DNA of 64,000 nucleotides from Haladaptatus sp. QDMS2 (GTDB lineage Archaea; Halobacteriota; Halobacteria; Halobacteriales; Halococcaceae), in assembly GCF_029338295.1 (NCBI RefSeq), contig NZ_CP119791.1, positions 930,001 to 994,000 on the forward strand, in the 5' to 3' direction. The notes below the pieces were generated by a model. The model made no database searches. It was not told the origin of the DNA and saw only the letters and a program-made list of their open reading frames with translations. A program made the position numbers and the translations under genes. Positions 33,211-42,081 of this stretch are shown here, piece by piece (positions within the stretch are counted from its first letter, which is position 1; each line of letters begins with the position of its first letter).

Positions 33211-34089
33211 TTACCAGAATTTCAGGTTGTTCTTGACCGCTTCACGCTTGAGTTCCTGAATGTGCTCGGTGAGCGGGATGTCCTTCGGACAGACGTTCGT
33301 ACAGGAGAACTGGGTCTGACAGCGCCAGACGCCGTGTTCCTGCTCGATAATCTGGAGGCGGTGTTGTTTCATGTCCTCGCCCTCGCGCTCGTCCATCGCG
33401 AAACGGTAGGCCTTGTTGAGCGCGGCCGGGCCGAGGTACTCGTTGTCGCCGGCGGCGATGTTACACGAGGACATACACGCCCCACACCAGATACACCGGG
33501 TGGACATCTTGACCTTCTCTCGGTTCTCGCGCGTCTGACGCTGTTCTTCGCCCTCGGGCAGGTCGTTCGTTTGGAAGTACGGTTCGACCGCTTCCATCTG
33601 GTCGTAGAAGTGCTCCATGTCCACGACGAGGTCTTTGACGACCTCCTGGTGGGGGAGCGGTTCGACGCGAACCGGTTCCGAGAGTTCGGAAATCTGGGTC
33701 TTACAGCAGAGACGCTGTCGCCCGTTTACGAACATCGCGTCGGAGCCACAGATGGCCTGTCGACACGAGTGGCGGAACGTAAGACTCGAATCGAACAGGT
33801 CACGCGCCTGCATGAGCGCGTCGAGAACCGTCATCCCCTGCTTGAATGGGACGTGGAAATCGTCGAAGCGCGGCTCCTTTTTCCCCTCGACCTCGGGGTC
33901 GTAGCGGAATACCTTGAGGTGAATCGTCTCCTCGTCGGCTGCGGCGTCGGCTTTCGCCTCCGCCTCACGTTCTGCCTGTCGCTCTCGTTTTTCCGCGAGC
34001 CGGCGCTGTTGGTGCTCCGGCTTCGAGGATTGTTCTAGCTCCTGTTCTTGCTCGGGTTCGGATTCGGTTTCGGGAACTTGCGTACTCAT
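33211..34089 (-). CDS. sdhB: Succinate dehydrogenase, iron-sulfur subunit
   Basis: 292 residues. The N-terminal ~50 residues are a Glu/Gln/Arg-rich acidic extension unusual in bacteria but common in haloarchaea. The [2Fe-2S] segment (SCRQAICGSDAMFVNG...CC) is recognisable, although the usual CGSCAM reads CGSDAM, an Asp in place of one cysteine. The cluster motifs CIWCGACMSSC and CQTQFSCTNVCP bind the [4Fe-4S]/[3Fe-4S] centres. Confidence 0.95.
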   Translation of the reverse strand: MSTQVPETESEPEQEQELEQSSKPEHQQRRLAEKRERQAEREAEAKADAAADEETIHLKVFRYDPEVEGKKEPRFDDFHVPFKQGMTVLDALMQARDLFDSSLTFRHSCRQAICGSDAMFVNGRQRLCCKTQISELSEPVRVEPLPHQEVVKDLVVDMEHFYDQMEAVEPYFQTNDLPEGEEQRQTRENREKVKMSTRCIWCGACMSSCNIAAGDNEYLGPAALNKAYRFAMDEREGEDMKQHRLQIIEQEHGVWRCQTQFSCTNVCPKDIPLTEHIQELKREAVKNNLKFW

Positions 34090-34090
34090 T

Positions 34091-34459
34091 TTAGAGACTC
34101 ACCCCGGTCATTGCAATCGCCACGCGAATGCCCTGCGCCGTGAGCGCGAGGCCGGCGATGATGAGGACGTACTTCACGACGTTCTTCTGGGTCCCCTGGA
34201 GACCCTGGTTGACCAGCGCGTTGTAGACGCCGTTTACGCCGTGGAAGGTCGCTGTGGTGAGGAACAGGACCATCGTGACGAAGTAGCCCGGTTGTTGCAT
34301 CCGCTGCAGCGTCTGGGCAAACGTGATCTCAGAGGGAAGATTCGCAAAGTGCAGAAGCATGAAGTGGAAGGCCAGAACGACGACCAAGAACGCGGCCGTC
34401 AGGCGCTGGAGCAACCAGCGCGTGCCCCCGTACTCGAACGAGGAGTAGCGCTCTGCCAT
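34091..34459 (-). CDS. sdhD: Succinate dehydrogenase, membrane anchor subunit
   Basis: 122 residues, three helices. LQRLTAAFLVVVLAFHFMLLHF and ATFHGVNGVYNALVNQGL carry the candidate haem/quinone His residues. ATG 34459 is used because the longer frame starts inside sdhC. It follows sdhC by one base and precedes sdhB by one base. Confidence 0.9.
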   Translation of the reverse strand: MAERYSSFEYGGTRWLLQRLTAAFLVVVLAFHFMLLHFANLPSEITFAQTLQRMQQPGYFVTMVLFLTTATFHGVNGVYNALVNQGLQGTQKNVVKYVLIIAGLALTAQGIRVAIAMTGVSL

Positions 34460-34460
34460 C

Positions 34461-34856
34461 TTAGAACACCCCGTGCATGAACGTCGGCACACTCGCGACG
34501 ACGATGGCACCGGTCAGGATGAGCGATGCGTAGAAACTCTTGTCCTCGGCTCCGAGACCGACGCCGAGGTCAACGAACAGCAGTCTGAGGCCGTTGAGGA
34601 TGTGGAACACAGCCACAGCCAGCAAGCCGACTTCGAGGAATCGAACGAGCATCAGGCTCTCGAGCCCCTGAATGGTGTTGGTGTAGACTGCGGGGTCGCT
34701 GGCGGTTGCGGTGCTCAACACGGCGATGTGCGTGAAGAGATAGCCGATAAGAACCCAGCCGGTGAATTTGTGGAAGATCCAAGCCCACATCCCGGCGGAG
34801 AACTCCCGCCAGCGGCCGAAGTCCTCGATTAGGCCACGATTGTAAGACTGACTCAT
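34461..34856 (-). CDS. sdhC: Succinate dehydrogenase, cytochrome b subunit
   Basis: 131 residues with three helices. The pattern [25 protein letters not shown] and [18 protein letters not shown] is the SdhC family signature with the axial haem His. It is the first gene of the sdhCDBA operon. Upstream on the minus strand, TTCTATACAC near 34888 could be the promoter. Confidence 0.9.
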   Translation of the reverse strand: MSQSYNRGLIEDFGRWREFSAGMWAWIFHKFTGWVLIGYLFTHIAVLSTATASDPAVYTNTIQGLESLMLVRFLEVGLLAVAVFHILNGLRLLFVDLGVGLGAEDKSFYASLILTGAIVVASVPTFMHGVF

Positions 34857-34938
34857 GGGTACCTACTGGAAGCGTGGCACTACGGGTGTATAGAAGTTAC
34901 TAACCCGGCGGAGTGAGCAGTGTGCAAAAGTTGACGAT

Positions 34939-35982
34939 TTATGCCTGTTCGTTCTCGTGGACGGCTTTCATCGCCGCCGTCTGCTCGCGTTCGAGCGCAC
35001 GTTGGGTCGTTTCGTCGAGTTTCACGAGGTGGCAAATCGGATTGCCTGGGTAGACGAGGGGGTTTTCGAGCACCCCGACGAGCAGGCCCGTAAAGGGCGC
35101 TTCGATGGTCGAGGTGTCCGTTTTGAACGGATTCGTGATTTTACAGATACGGTCGCCCTCGTAGACGAGCGCCCCCCGTTCGTAGTGCATATCGACGAGG
35201 CCGCCGGCGTCTGCCCGGAGCCACGTCTTCTCGCTCGTGTCCTCGATGATGGTGCGCCAGCCGGGCCACATGACCGACTTCGTCGGTCGCATGCCGAACT
35301 CGGCGAAGACGCTCTCTACGCCTTCGAGCGCCCTGTCGATGAGTTCGCGCTGGAAGCGGTGGGCCTCGCCCATCTCGATAGTGATACACGGGACGCCGTA
35401 GCGCGTGGCTTCGCCGCGCAGCGACCCGTCGGGGGCCTCTCCCGAGAGGATGACGTTCGACGCGAACGCTTTCGCGAGGCGGGCGACCTTCGCATTCGCC
35501 ATGTCGCCCCGAACGTGGAGCATGTTCGTCCGGCCGCGCGTCGAGGTATGAAAGTCCAGTGCGAAGTCGCAGGGTTCGATGAAGTTCTTGAAAATTCGGT
35601 TGGCCATCCGTTTCGCGCTCGTTCCGTAATCGTTGCCCGGGAACGAGCGATTGAGGTCACGGTCGTAAATCGGGAGATAGCGCTGTTGTGCGATGAACGC
35701 GGGGACGTTCATCACGGGAATACAGACGATGGTACCGTGGAGTTCCGAGTGGTCCCATTCGTGGGCGACTTCGCGGACGACTTCGATGCCGTTCAGTTCG
35801 TCGCCGTGGGCGGCCGCGCCGATGAACGCCGTCGGACCGGGGTGGTCGCCATTTACGATGGTCACTGGAATCCGAACCGGGTCACCGAGGTACGTCTCGC
35901 TCACGGTGTACCGAAAGTTCCGCGTCTCGCCGGGGTCGACCCGCCCGCCGTCGAAGGTGAACGGCGGTGCCGCGTTAGACAT
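34939..35982 (-). CDS. AstE/AspA-like zinc deacylase (succinylglutamate desuccinylase/aspartoacylase family)
   Basis: 347 residues. Zinc ligands and catalytic residues are recognisable: IGAAAHGDELNGIEVVRE (His, Glu), YDRDLNRSFPG and ALDFHTSTRGRTNML (His), then ITIEMGEAHRF (Glu). The C-terminal ~90 residues form the beta domain seen in the longer members. The family hydrolyses N-acyl amino acids and some amino-acid tags. It is divergent from the RimK/peptidase fusion with 88 bases between the starts, so a joint role in tagging is suggested. A smaller paralog is at 62783-63571. Confidence 0.86.
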   Translation of the reverse strand: MSNAAPPFTFDGGRVDPGETRNFRYTVSETYLGDPVRIPVTIVNGDHPGPTAFIGAAAHGDELNGIEVVREVAHEWDHSELHGTIVCIPVMNVPAFIAQQRYLPIYDRDLNRSFPGNDYGTSAKRMANRIFKNFIEPCDFALDFHTSTRGRTNMLHVRGDMANAKVARLAKAFASNVILSGEAPDGSLRGEATRYGVPCITIEMGEAHRFQRELIDRALEGVESVFAEFGMRPTKSVMWPGWRTIIEDTSEKTWLRADAGGLVDMHYERGALVYEGDRICKITNPFKTDTSTIEAPFTGLLVGVLENPLVYPGNPICHLVKLDETTQRALEREQTAAMKAVHENEQA

Positions 35983-36002
35983 ACCTGTTCTCTGGGCGGG
36001 TA

Positions 36003-36010
36003 GTATAAAA
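36003..36010 (-). promoter_or_regulatory. TATA box for the AstE-like gene in the divergent region
   Basis: GTATAAAA reads TTTTATAC on the minus strand and lies 21-28 bases before ATG 35982, giving a leaderless transcript. The plus-strand gene has only a weak TTCTTTTGAA near 36038-36047. Confidence 0.55.
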
Positions 36011-36070
36011 AGGGTTCACCGTGCGTCTAACACCGTCAATTCTTTTGAAGGGGCCCGAGTAGAGGTGGCC

Positions 36071-37420
36071 ATGACCGATGACATTACTGTAGGTGTGCTG
36101 AGCACACACAACAGCAAGGAGACGAAGGCGATCCTCAATGCTGTTGACGACCTTGGTTACGAAACTGAGTGGCTGCGAGACGAGAACACGGTAGTGGACA
36201 TCGAACACGGTGAAATCTCGTTCGAACCAGACGTGGACATCATCGCGAACCGCCTCCTGCTCTCGAACGTCGAGCAACCGGCGGAACGACTGGGCCTTGC
36301 GATGACCTTCGAGAAACTCCGCCCGATGCTCAACACGCCGATGGCGACGATGACGGCGATGCACAAGTTCGCCGCCGCCTCCGCACTCTCCGCAAACGGC
36401 ATCTCCGTCCCCGACGCACTCCTCGCACTGTCGAGTGACAACCTGAACGCCGGTCGGAACCGCTTCGGCGAGGAAGCCGTGTACAAAACCGCAATCGGCA
36501 CCCACGGTGGAGGGACCTGGCGGGTCAATCTCGACGACCCAGTCAACCCGAAAGTCGGCACCCGACAGGCGTTCTTGCAGGAACTCATCGAGCGCGACGG
36601 CGAGCGCCACCGCGACCTGCGCGTCTACGTCGTCGGTGACAAAATCGTCGGCGCGATGAACCGCTACGCCCCGGAGGACGACTGGCGGACGAACGTCGCC
36701 CTCGGCGGCGACGTCGAAGACGCGAGCCAACGGCTTCCGGACGAAGTCCGCGAGATGGCCCTCAAATCCAAGGAAATTATCGGTCTCGACTACGCTGGCG
36801 TGGACATCGTCGAAGGCGAAGACGGCTGGTACGTCCTCGAAGTTAACCCGACCGCTGGGTTCAAGGGCCTCTACGAGGCGACTGGCCGCAGTGCCGCGCC
36901 GTATATCGCGCAACTGGCTATCGAGGCGGCGGGCGGCGAGGTAGACGGAGAGCGCGTCCGCGAACTCTCTGCCACCCTCGACGACTCCGTGCCGGCGTGT
37001 AAGCCACGCCGCGCACAGAAAGCTCCCTCCGAGCCAATCATCGTCGGCTACACGGAGGAAGTTCACGTCTCAGGTACCCGCGGCAGTCGCACCATCCTCG
37101 CGAAATCCGACACGGGCGCAAAGCGCACCTCTATCGACGCGCAACTCGCCGCCGAAATCGGAACGGGCCCCATCAAGAACATCGTCCGGGTCAAATCCGG
37201 CAGCCTGAAATCCGGTCGCTCGCGCCCCGTCGTCGACCTCGTCGTCGGTATCGGCGGCACCCAGCACACGGTGACGGCGAGCATCGAGGACCGCAGCCAC
37301 ATGGACTACCAGCTCCTGCTCGGCCGCGACATTCTGAAGCACTACCACGTCGACGTGCGCCGCCTCGCAGAGGAGGATTTCTCCGAGGACGAGGAAGAAG
37401 AGCAGGATATCGAAGAGTAA
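36071..37420 (+). CDS. RimK-like ATP-grasp ligase fused to retropepsin-like peptidase domain (second copy)
   Basis: 449 residues. It parallels 7512-8816 throughout: VYKTAIGTHGGGTW (ATP loop near 138), FLQELIERDGERHRDLRVYV, VLEVNPTAGFKGL, then the PF05618-like domain with AKSDTGAKRTSIDAQLA (DTG at 347-349) and LLGRDIL. It ends with an acidic tail of ~20 residues, EEDFSEDEEEEQDIEE, which the first copy lacks and which could be a self-tag or simply a halophilic tail. ATG 36071 is the best start: sequence similarity begins there. The divergent neighbour is the AstE-like deacylase. Confidence 0.88.
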   Translation: MTDDITVGVLSTHNSKETKAILNAVDDLGYETEWLRDENTVVDIEHGEISFEPDVDIIANRLLLSNVEQPAERLGLAMTFEKLRPMLNTPMATMTAMHKFAAASALSANGISVPDALLALSSDNLNAGRNRFGEEAVYKTAIGTHGGGTWRVNLDDPVNPKVGTRQAFLQELIERDGERHRDLRVYVVGDKIVGAMNRYAPEDDWRTNVALGGDVEDASQRLPDEVREMALKSKEIIGLDYAGVDIVEGEDGWYVLEVNPTAGFKGLYEATGRSAAPYIAQLAIEAAGGEVDGERVRELSATLDDSVPACKPRRAQKAPSEPIIVGYTEEVHVSGTRGSRTILAKSDTGAKRTSIDAQLAAEIGTGPIKNIVRVKSGSLKSGRSRPVVDLVVGIGGTQHTVTASIEDRSHMDYQLLLGRDILKHYHVDVRRLAEEDFSEDEEEEQDIEE

Positions 37421-37870
37421 CTACCGCGTATCGCCCAGATAGACGGGCGTTTTTTCGTTTTCTTCTGCCGTCAGCAGCGACGCGAGTTTTCGCGGGTAAA
37501 ACGCCTCGCGCTCTAAGTCAGTCACTCTGAGCCACTGACAGCCGACCTGATGTGGGTCGTCGGTATTGGCCGACTGGACTTCCCCCTTGATGCGCTCACA
37601 GCGAAAGAGGAAATTCGTCTGCTGGCGACCCTCGTGGCCGTGGTTCTCGGGGATGAACTCCTGGACGGCGAGCAGCGGCCCGACCGAGATATCGATACCA
37701 ACCTCTTCGCTCACTTCGCGCCGAAGCGTCTCGTGGAGGGTCTCGCCGGGGTACTGGCCGCCACCGGGGGTCAGGTACCAGCGGTCGCCGTTTCGCTCGT
37801 TTTCGGTCGTGAGGAGACGGCCGTCTTCGACGATGACTGCACGGGCGGCAGTGCGGATGGACATGCACAT
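37421..37870 (-). CDS. NUDIX hydrolase
   Basis: 149 residues; start ATG 37870 or 37864. The full NUDIX box is GGGQYPGETLHETLRREVSE followed by EVGI, matching GX5EX7REUXEEXGU. It hydrolyses nucleoside diphosphates linked to another group; the exact substrate is not predictable. Its stop abuts the stop of the RimK fusion gene on the other strand. Confidence 0.92.
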   Translation of the reverse strand: MCMSIRTAARAVIVEDGRLLTTENERNGDRWYLTPGGGQYPGETLHETLRREVSEEVGIDISVGPLLAVQEFIPENHGHEGRQQTNFLFRCERIKGEVQSANTDDPHQVGCQWLRVTDLEREAFYPRKLASLLTAEENEKTPVYLGDTR

Positions 37871-37900
37871 TCTCAGAAACCGGGCGATAAAACGGTTTGC

Positions 37901-39268
37901 TCACGCCGACCGTCGGCGCGGAACGACGACGATTGGCGACTTCGGTCGCGTGGTAATCGACGGTTTGAGGTTGAGGTCGCGTTCAGAGATGAGGTCGAAG
38001 CGGAACCGTTGGTACATCGTGGCGAGCACCAACACCGCCTCCAGCATGGCAAATCGTTCCCCGATGCACTTGCGCGGGCCGCCGCCGAAGGGGAAGTAGG
38101 CGAACCGTGGTAATCGGGCGGCGAAAGCTTCGGTCCAACGGTCGGGGTCGAACTCGTCCGGGCTTTCGAAGTAGCGTGGATCGCGGTGGACGACCAGCTG
38201 GTTCATTGCGACGACCGCACCGGCAGGAATTCGGTAGCCACCGATTTCGTCGGGTTCGATGGCTTCACGAATGATGCCGAAGACGGGGGGATAGAGTCTG
38301 AGCGCCTCTTTCACGATATTCTCCGTGTAGGTGAGCGAGCACACGTCTGCAAACGTCGGAGTTCTCCCACCGAGAACGGTATCCAGTTCCGCTTCGAATT
38401 TCGCCGTTACTTCGGGGTGGGTTGCAATGGAGTGAACGGCAAACGTGAGCGCGACCGCCGTCGTTTCGTGCCCGGCGAACAACAGGGTGAGCAGTTCGTC
38501 TTTGAGCTGTTCGTCGGTCTGTGGCGTTCCTGAGTCCGCTTCAGCCCGCAGTAGCATCGAAATTACGTCGTCACCGGCAGCCCCCGCTGTTCTGCGCTCG
38601 ACGATGAGTTCAGTGAGTATCCCGTCTAGCGTATCGAGTGCTCGTCGGTATCGTCGATTGCTCGGCGTCGGTACCCACATCGGCGGCGTGAGAGGCGAAC
38701 TGGTCCGTCGCACGAGATGGGCGAGCACGACGTTGACGGCTTCGGTAATCGCTCGTTCGTCCTCGCGAATATCAACGTCGAACAGAGCGTGGGCGACGAT
38801 TTCGAGCGTCAACTGACTCATCTGGGGCTGGAGGTCCTGTGGGACGTCGCCTTGCCACGTATCGAGTAGCCGCGTTGTGAACGCCGTCATGGTATCTGCG
38901 AAGCGTGCGATGCGGGTGGGATGAAACGCCGGTTGGACGAGTTGGCGTTGCTGACGCCATAGGGCACCGTCGCTCAGCAACAATCCCTCGCCGATGAAAT
39001 CGTCGAATTGCGCCGTGAGAAACGACCCCTTCTGGTAGTTCTTCTGGTTGTGAATGAGGACGTGTTCGATGTGTGCCGGGTGATTGAGCTGGTAGAACTG
39101 ACGCCCGAGAACGGTAAAGTTCACCACGTCGCCGTAGCGTGCGGCGCACTCACGGAGAAATGAAAAGGCGTCGCGACCAAACTGGAGCGTGTTGCCGAGT
39201 AACGGAACCCCTGCGGGACCTGGTGCTTGGTCGTCCACCGGCATCGGGGCTGCCAACTGTTGTGACAC
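37901..39268 (-). CDS. Cytochrome P450
   Basis: 455 residues, no membrane anchor. Signature elements are LLFAGHETTAVALTF (oxygen-binding helix I), EALRLYPP (ExxR), and the haem loop FPFGGGPRKCIGERFA with the Cys ligand near residue 400. It looks like a soluble monooxygenase of the CYP102/CYP110-like type. The natural substrate is unknown, and no ferredoxin or reductase gene is adjacent. It precedes an AlkA-like gene in the opposite direction of nothing obvious. Confidence 0.93.
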   Translation of the reverse strand: MSQQLAAPMPVDDQAPGPAGVPLLGNTLQFGRDAFSFLRECAARYGDVVNFTVLGRQFYQLNHPAHIEHVLIHNQKNYQKGSFLTAQFDDFIGEGLLLSDGALWRQQRQLVQPAFHPTRIARFADTMTAFTTRLLDTWQGDVPQDLQPQMSQLTLEIVAHALFDVDIREDERAITEAVNVVLAHLVRRTSSPLTPPMWVPTPSNRRYRRALDTLDGILTELIVERRTAGAAGDDVISMLLRAEADSGTPQTDEQLKDELLTLLFAGHETTAVALTFAVHSIATHPEVTAKFEAELDTVLGGRTPTFADVCSLTYTENIVKEALRLYPPVFGIIREAIEPDEIGGYRIPAGAVVAMNQLVVHRDPRYFESPDEFDPDRWTEAFAARLPRFAYFPFGGGPRKCIGERFAMLEAVLVLATMYQRFRFDLISERDLNLKPSITTRPKSPIVVVPRRRSA

Positions 39269-39326
39269 ATACTATACACGATGGGTGAGGACAAAAGCGT
39301 GAACCCTGCGAATCGAACGTGTTCGT

Positions 39327-39893
39327 TCAATCAATCGCCCGCCAGATGTAGCGACTCGCGTAACTGCGATACGGTCGCCAGTCTTCTGCCTTCTCGACCA
39401 TCGCCGGTTCCGCCTCCAAGGCGTAGAGTTTAGCCATCCCATTGCGGATTCCCAAATCTTCGACGGGAAACACGTCTTCGCGTGCGAGGACACTCATCAG
39501 GAACATCTTCGCCGTCCAGACGCCGACGCCCGTGATTTCGGTCAGGTCGTCGATGACCTCCTCGTCGGTCATCTCGGCGAAGTAGTCGTGTGAGATGCCG
39601 TCGTCGAAGTGGTCGGCGATACTCCTGACGTAGCGAATCTTCTGTCCCGAGAGGCCCACGTCTCGCAGTCCGTCTTCGTCGGCGGCGCGGATACCGTCGG
39701 GCGTGATTTCGTAGCGGTCGAACAGGCGTCCTCGGATGGCCGCTGCGGACTGCACGGAGAGTTGCTGGTTGATAATCGCCGTCACGAGGCGGGCGAAGGG
39801 GTCCTCCGCGCGTTCGAGCGGAATCTCGCCGTGTTCGTCGATGAGTCTGGAGAGCGTCTCGTCTGTTCGGAGGTGGGCGTACACGTCAGTCAC
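39327..39893 (-). CDS. AlkA-like DNA-3-methyladenine glycosylase (HhH-GPD family)
   Basis: 188 residues if GTG 39893 is the start; an ATG at 39959 would overlap cysE and adds unusual residues. The HhH-GPD core is seen: AIINQQLSVQSAA, DVGLSGQKIRYVRSIA, LTEITGVGVWTAKMFLM and FPVEDLGIRNGM with the catalytic Asp. It removes alkylated purines in base excision repair. It lies just downstream of cysE on the same strand. Confidence 0.88.
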   Translation of the reverse strand: MTDVYAHLRTDETLSRLIDEHGEIPLERAEDPFARLVTAIINQQLSVQSAAAIRGRLFDRYEITPDGIRAADEDGLRDVGLSGQKIRYVRSIADHFDDGISHDYFAEMTDEEVIDDLTEITGVGVWTAKMFLMSVLAREDVFPVEDLGIRNGMAKLYALEAEPAMVEKAEDWRPYRSYASRYIWRAID

Positions 39894-39930
39894 ACCGAAA
39901 TGGAGAACCCAGATGCAAAAAGCGGTTTGC

Positions 39931-40437
39931 CTACTCGACGGCTTTTGCGGGCACGCCAATCATCGTCGCGCCGGGGGCTACGTCCTCGATGACGACGGCT
40001 CCGGCCCCGATTTGTGCGTCGTCCCCAACCGTAATCGGGCCGAGCAGCGTCGCGTGTGCGCCGAGCAGTACTCCGTCGCCGAGCGTCGGGTGTCGCTTTT
40101 TCGGGTCTTCTGACGTACCGCCAAGCGTGATCCCGTGGAACATCACCACGTCGTCGCCAATGACGGCGGTTTCCCCGATGACGACGCCCATCCCGTGGTC
40201 GATGAACAGGCGGCGGCCGATTTTCGCCCCCGGGTGAATCTCGATGCCGGTGAGAAAGCGCGCGAATTGCGAGATGATTCTGGCGATGAGACGAAAGCCG
40301 CGGGTGTGGAGTCGGTGGGCGAGCCGGTGAAAGAGGAGTGCGTGAACGCCCGGGTAGGTGAGGGCTTCGGCCGTGGATTTCGCGGCGGGGTCGTTTTCGA
40401 TTACGGTTCGAACGTCTTCGCGGAGTCGGCTGAACAT
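39931..40437 (-). CDS. cysE: Serine O-acetyltransferase
   Basis: 168 residues from ATG 40437. The C-terminal half is a left-handed beta-helix: [40 protein letters not shown] and [16 protein letters not shown]. The short N-terminal domain and the GITLGG turn are typical of short (EpsC/CysE) forms. It acetylates serine for cysteine synthesis. No cysK is present here. Confidence 0.9.
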   Translation of the reverse strand: MFSRLREDVRTVIENDPAAKSTAEALTYPGVHALLFHRLAHRLHTRGFRLIARIISQFARFLTGIEIHPGAKIGRRLFIDHGMGVVIGETAVIGDDVVMFHGITLGGTSEDPKKRHPTLGDGVLLGAHATLLGPITVGDDAQIGAGAVVIEDVAPGATMIGVPAKAVE

Positions 40438-40769
40438 TGGATGTGAGATGGCTGAGTGGTCGTCGGACGGGACACAGACGTGAGCAGGAAAATCAGCAAC
40501 AACAGCCAGCCGCGAGCGTGCGCTGGTGAGCGAGCGAATCCGCAGTCGAGTCACGGGCTGTGACGACCATCGATATGCGTGCTAAGAGAGGGTGTCCTAA
40601 GAGCGTTTCCCGTCGGCGTGGCGAAATTGCGAGAATGAAGAAACGAGGTCGGTGCGGATGCGGTGCGGAAGGGAGGATTAGCAGCCGAGCGAGCGCGGAC
40701 GCGCTCGCACCGCTTTTTGATGAACCTTTTTCGCGGCGCGCTTTCATGTGCGCCGCCCAAAAAGTTGCG
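40438..40769. other. Intergenic region with strong hairpins
   Basis: No gene is supported in this 332-base region. It holds GCGAGCGCG/CGCGCTCGC (40689-40697/40700-40708), a 9-bp stem followed by ACCGCTTTTTG, a second stem GCGGCGC/GCGCCGC (40733-40739/40750-40756), and two copies of GGTGCGGA at 40651 and 40662. The stems could terminate transcription from either side. Confidence 0.5.
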
Positions 40770-41924
40770 TTAGAAGCCTTTCCCTAACAGCTCACGGGCG
40801 ATGATGTTCTTCTGAATCTCGGTGGTACCCTCGTAAATCTGGGTAATCTTCGCGTCGCGGTAGAAGCGCTCGACGTCGAAGTCGTTGACGTAACCAGCGC
40901 CACCGTGGATTTGGACGGCTTCGTCTGCAACGTCCACAGCGACGCGCGAGGAGAATTCTTTGGCCATGGAGGCGAGTTTCGTCAGCAGGCCGTCCTCGTT
41001 GTCGACAGACCACGCGGACTTGTAGGTGAGGTTGCGGGCGGCCTCGGTGCGGGTGTACATGTCTGCGAGTTTGTGCTGGATGGCCTGGAAGTCGCCGATT
41101 GGGCGGCCGAACTGCTCGCGTTCTTTGGCGTAGTCGAGGGCACGCTCAGAGGCTCCTCGGGCGATACCGACGCCCTGTGCGGCGACGCCGGTGCGGGTTT
41201 CGTCGAAGAACTGCATCTGCTGCAGGAAGCCCATGCCGCGAGTGCCGATGAGGTTCTCTTCTGGCACGCGGACGTTGTCGAAGATGAGTTCGGCCGTGTC
41301 GCTCGCTCGGATGCCGAGTTTGCCGGTGATTTTGTCGGCTTCGAAGCCGTCGCGGTCGGATTCGACGATAATCTGGGAGAAGCCGTTGTAGCGGCCGTCG
41401 GCGTCGGGGTCGGTCTGACAGAGAACGACGAAGAAGTCACCGACCGAACCGTTCGTAATCCACATCTTGTTGCCGTTTACGACCCACTCGTCGCCGTCTT
41501 TCTCGGCCTTCGTGGAGACGGAGGAGACGTCAGAACCGGTGTCGGGTTCGGAGATGGCAGCACCCATGATGGAATCGCCGCTCGCGATGCCGGGGAGGTA
41601 CTCCTCTTTCTGTTCGTCGGTGCCGAATTCCATGATGGCTTCCCCGCCGAAGCCGGTGGAGGTCAGACAGAGACCGATGCCGGGGTCTGCGGCGAACAGT
41701 TCTTCGATGATGATGGCGAGTTCGAGCGTCGAGTAGCCAGCGCCCCCGTACTCGATTGGGATGTTTGCACCGAGCAGGCCCATGTCGGCGGCTTTGTCGA
41801 TGATGTCGTGGGGGTACTTTTCTTCGACGTCGTACTCCGTCGCGACAGGTTTAATCTCGTTTTCTGCGAACCGGCTAATCTCTTCACGAATCTGCCGTTG
41901 TTCGTCCGTTAGGCCAAACTCCAT
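40770..41924 (-). CDS. Acyl-CoA dehydrogenase
   Basis: 384 residues. All usual elements are present: [73 protein letters not shown]-like [17 protein letters not shown], and catalytic Glu in [10 protein letters not shown]. It starts beta-oxidation by introducing the trans-2 double bond using FAD. The neighbouring HAD/ECH and acyl-CoA synthetase genes fit fatty-acid degradation; it is divergent from the HAD/ECH gene. Confidence 0.95.
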   Translation of the reverse strand: MEFGLTDEQRQIREEISRFAENEIKPVATEYDVEEKYPHDIIDKAADMGLLGANIPIEYGGAGYSTLELAIIIEELFAADPGIGLCLTSTGFGGEAIMEFGTDEQKEEYLPGIASGDSIMGAAISEPDTGSDVSSVSTKAEKDGDEWVVNGNKMWITNGSVGDFFVVLCQTDPDADGRYNGFSQIIVESDRDGFEADKITGKLGIRASDTAELIFDNVRVPEENLIGTRGMGFLQQMQFFDETRTGVAAQGVGIARGASERALDYAKEREQFGRPIGDFQAIQHKLADMYTRTEAARNLTYKSAWSVDNEDGLLTKLASMAKEFSSRVAVDVADEAVQIHGGAGYVNDFDVERFYRDAKITQIYEGTTEIQKNIIARELLGKGF

Positions 41925-42081
41925 GGCGGTGTGAATGAGGATAGCATACTTAATTCCTTGTAACCAGCTGTAAACTAAATTCGGGTTTTTCCACCCCGTA
42001 GATAAACTACTCGTGAGTTTTGAAAATCACCCAAGGAAAACGTTGAAACCCCTGTGACGTGGACATACGACCAGACGTATC

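Noticed and set aside
33061-34038. Long plus-strand ORF opposite sdhB
   Set aside because: Shadow of sdhB in high-GC DNA; no known motif and the minus-strand gene is certain.
40905-41912. Plus-strand ORF opposite acyl-CoA dehydrogenase
   Set aside because: Composition mirrors the reverse complement of the real gene; low-complexity Val/Gly/Asp sequence.
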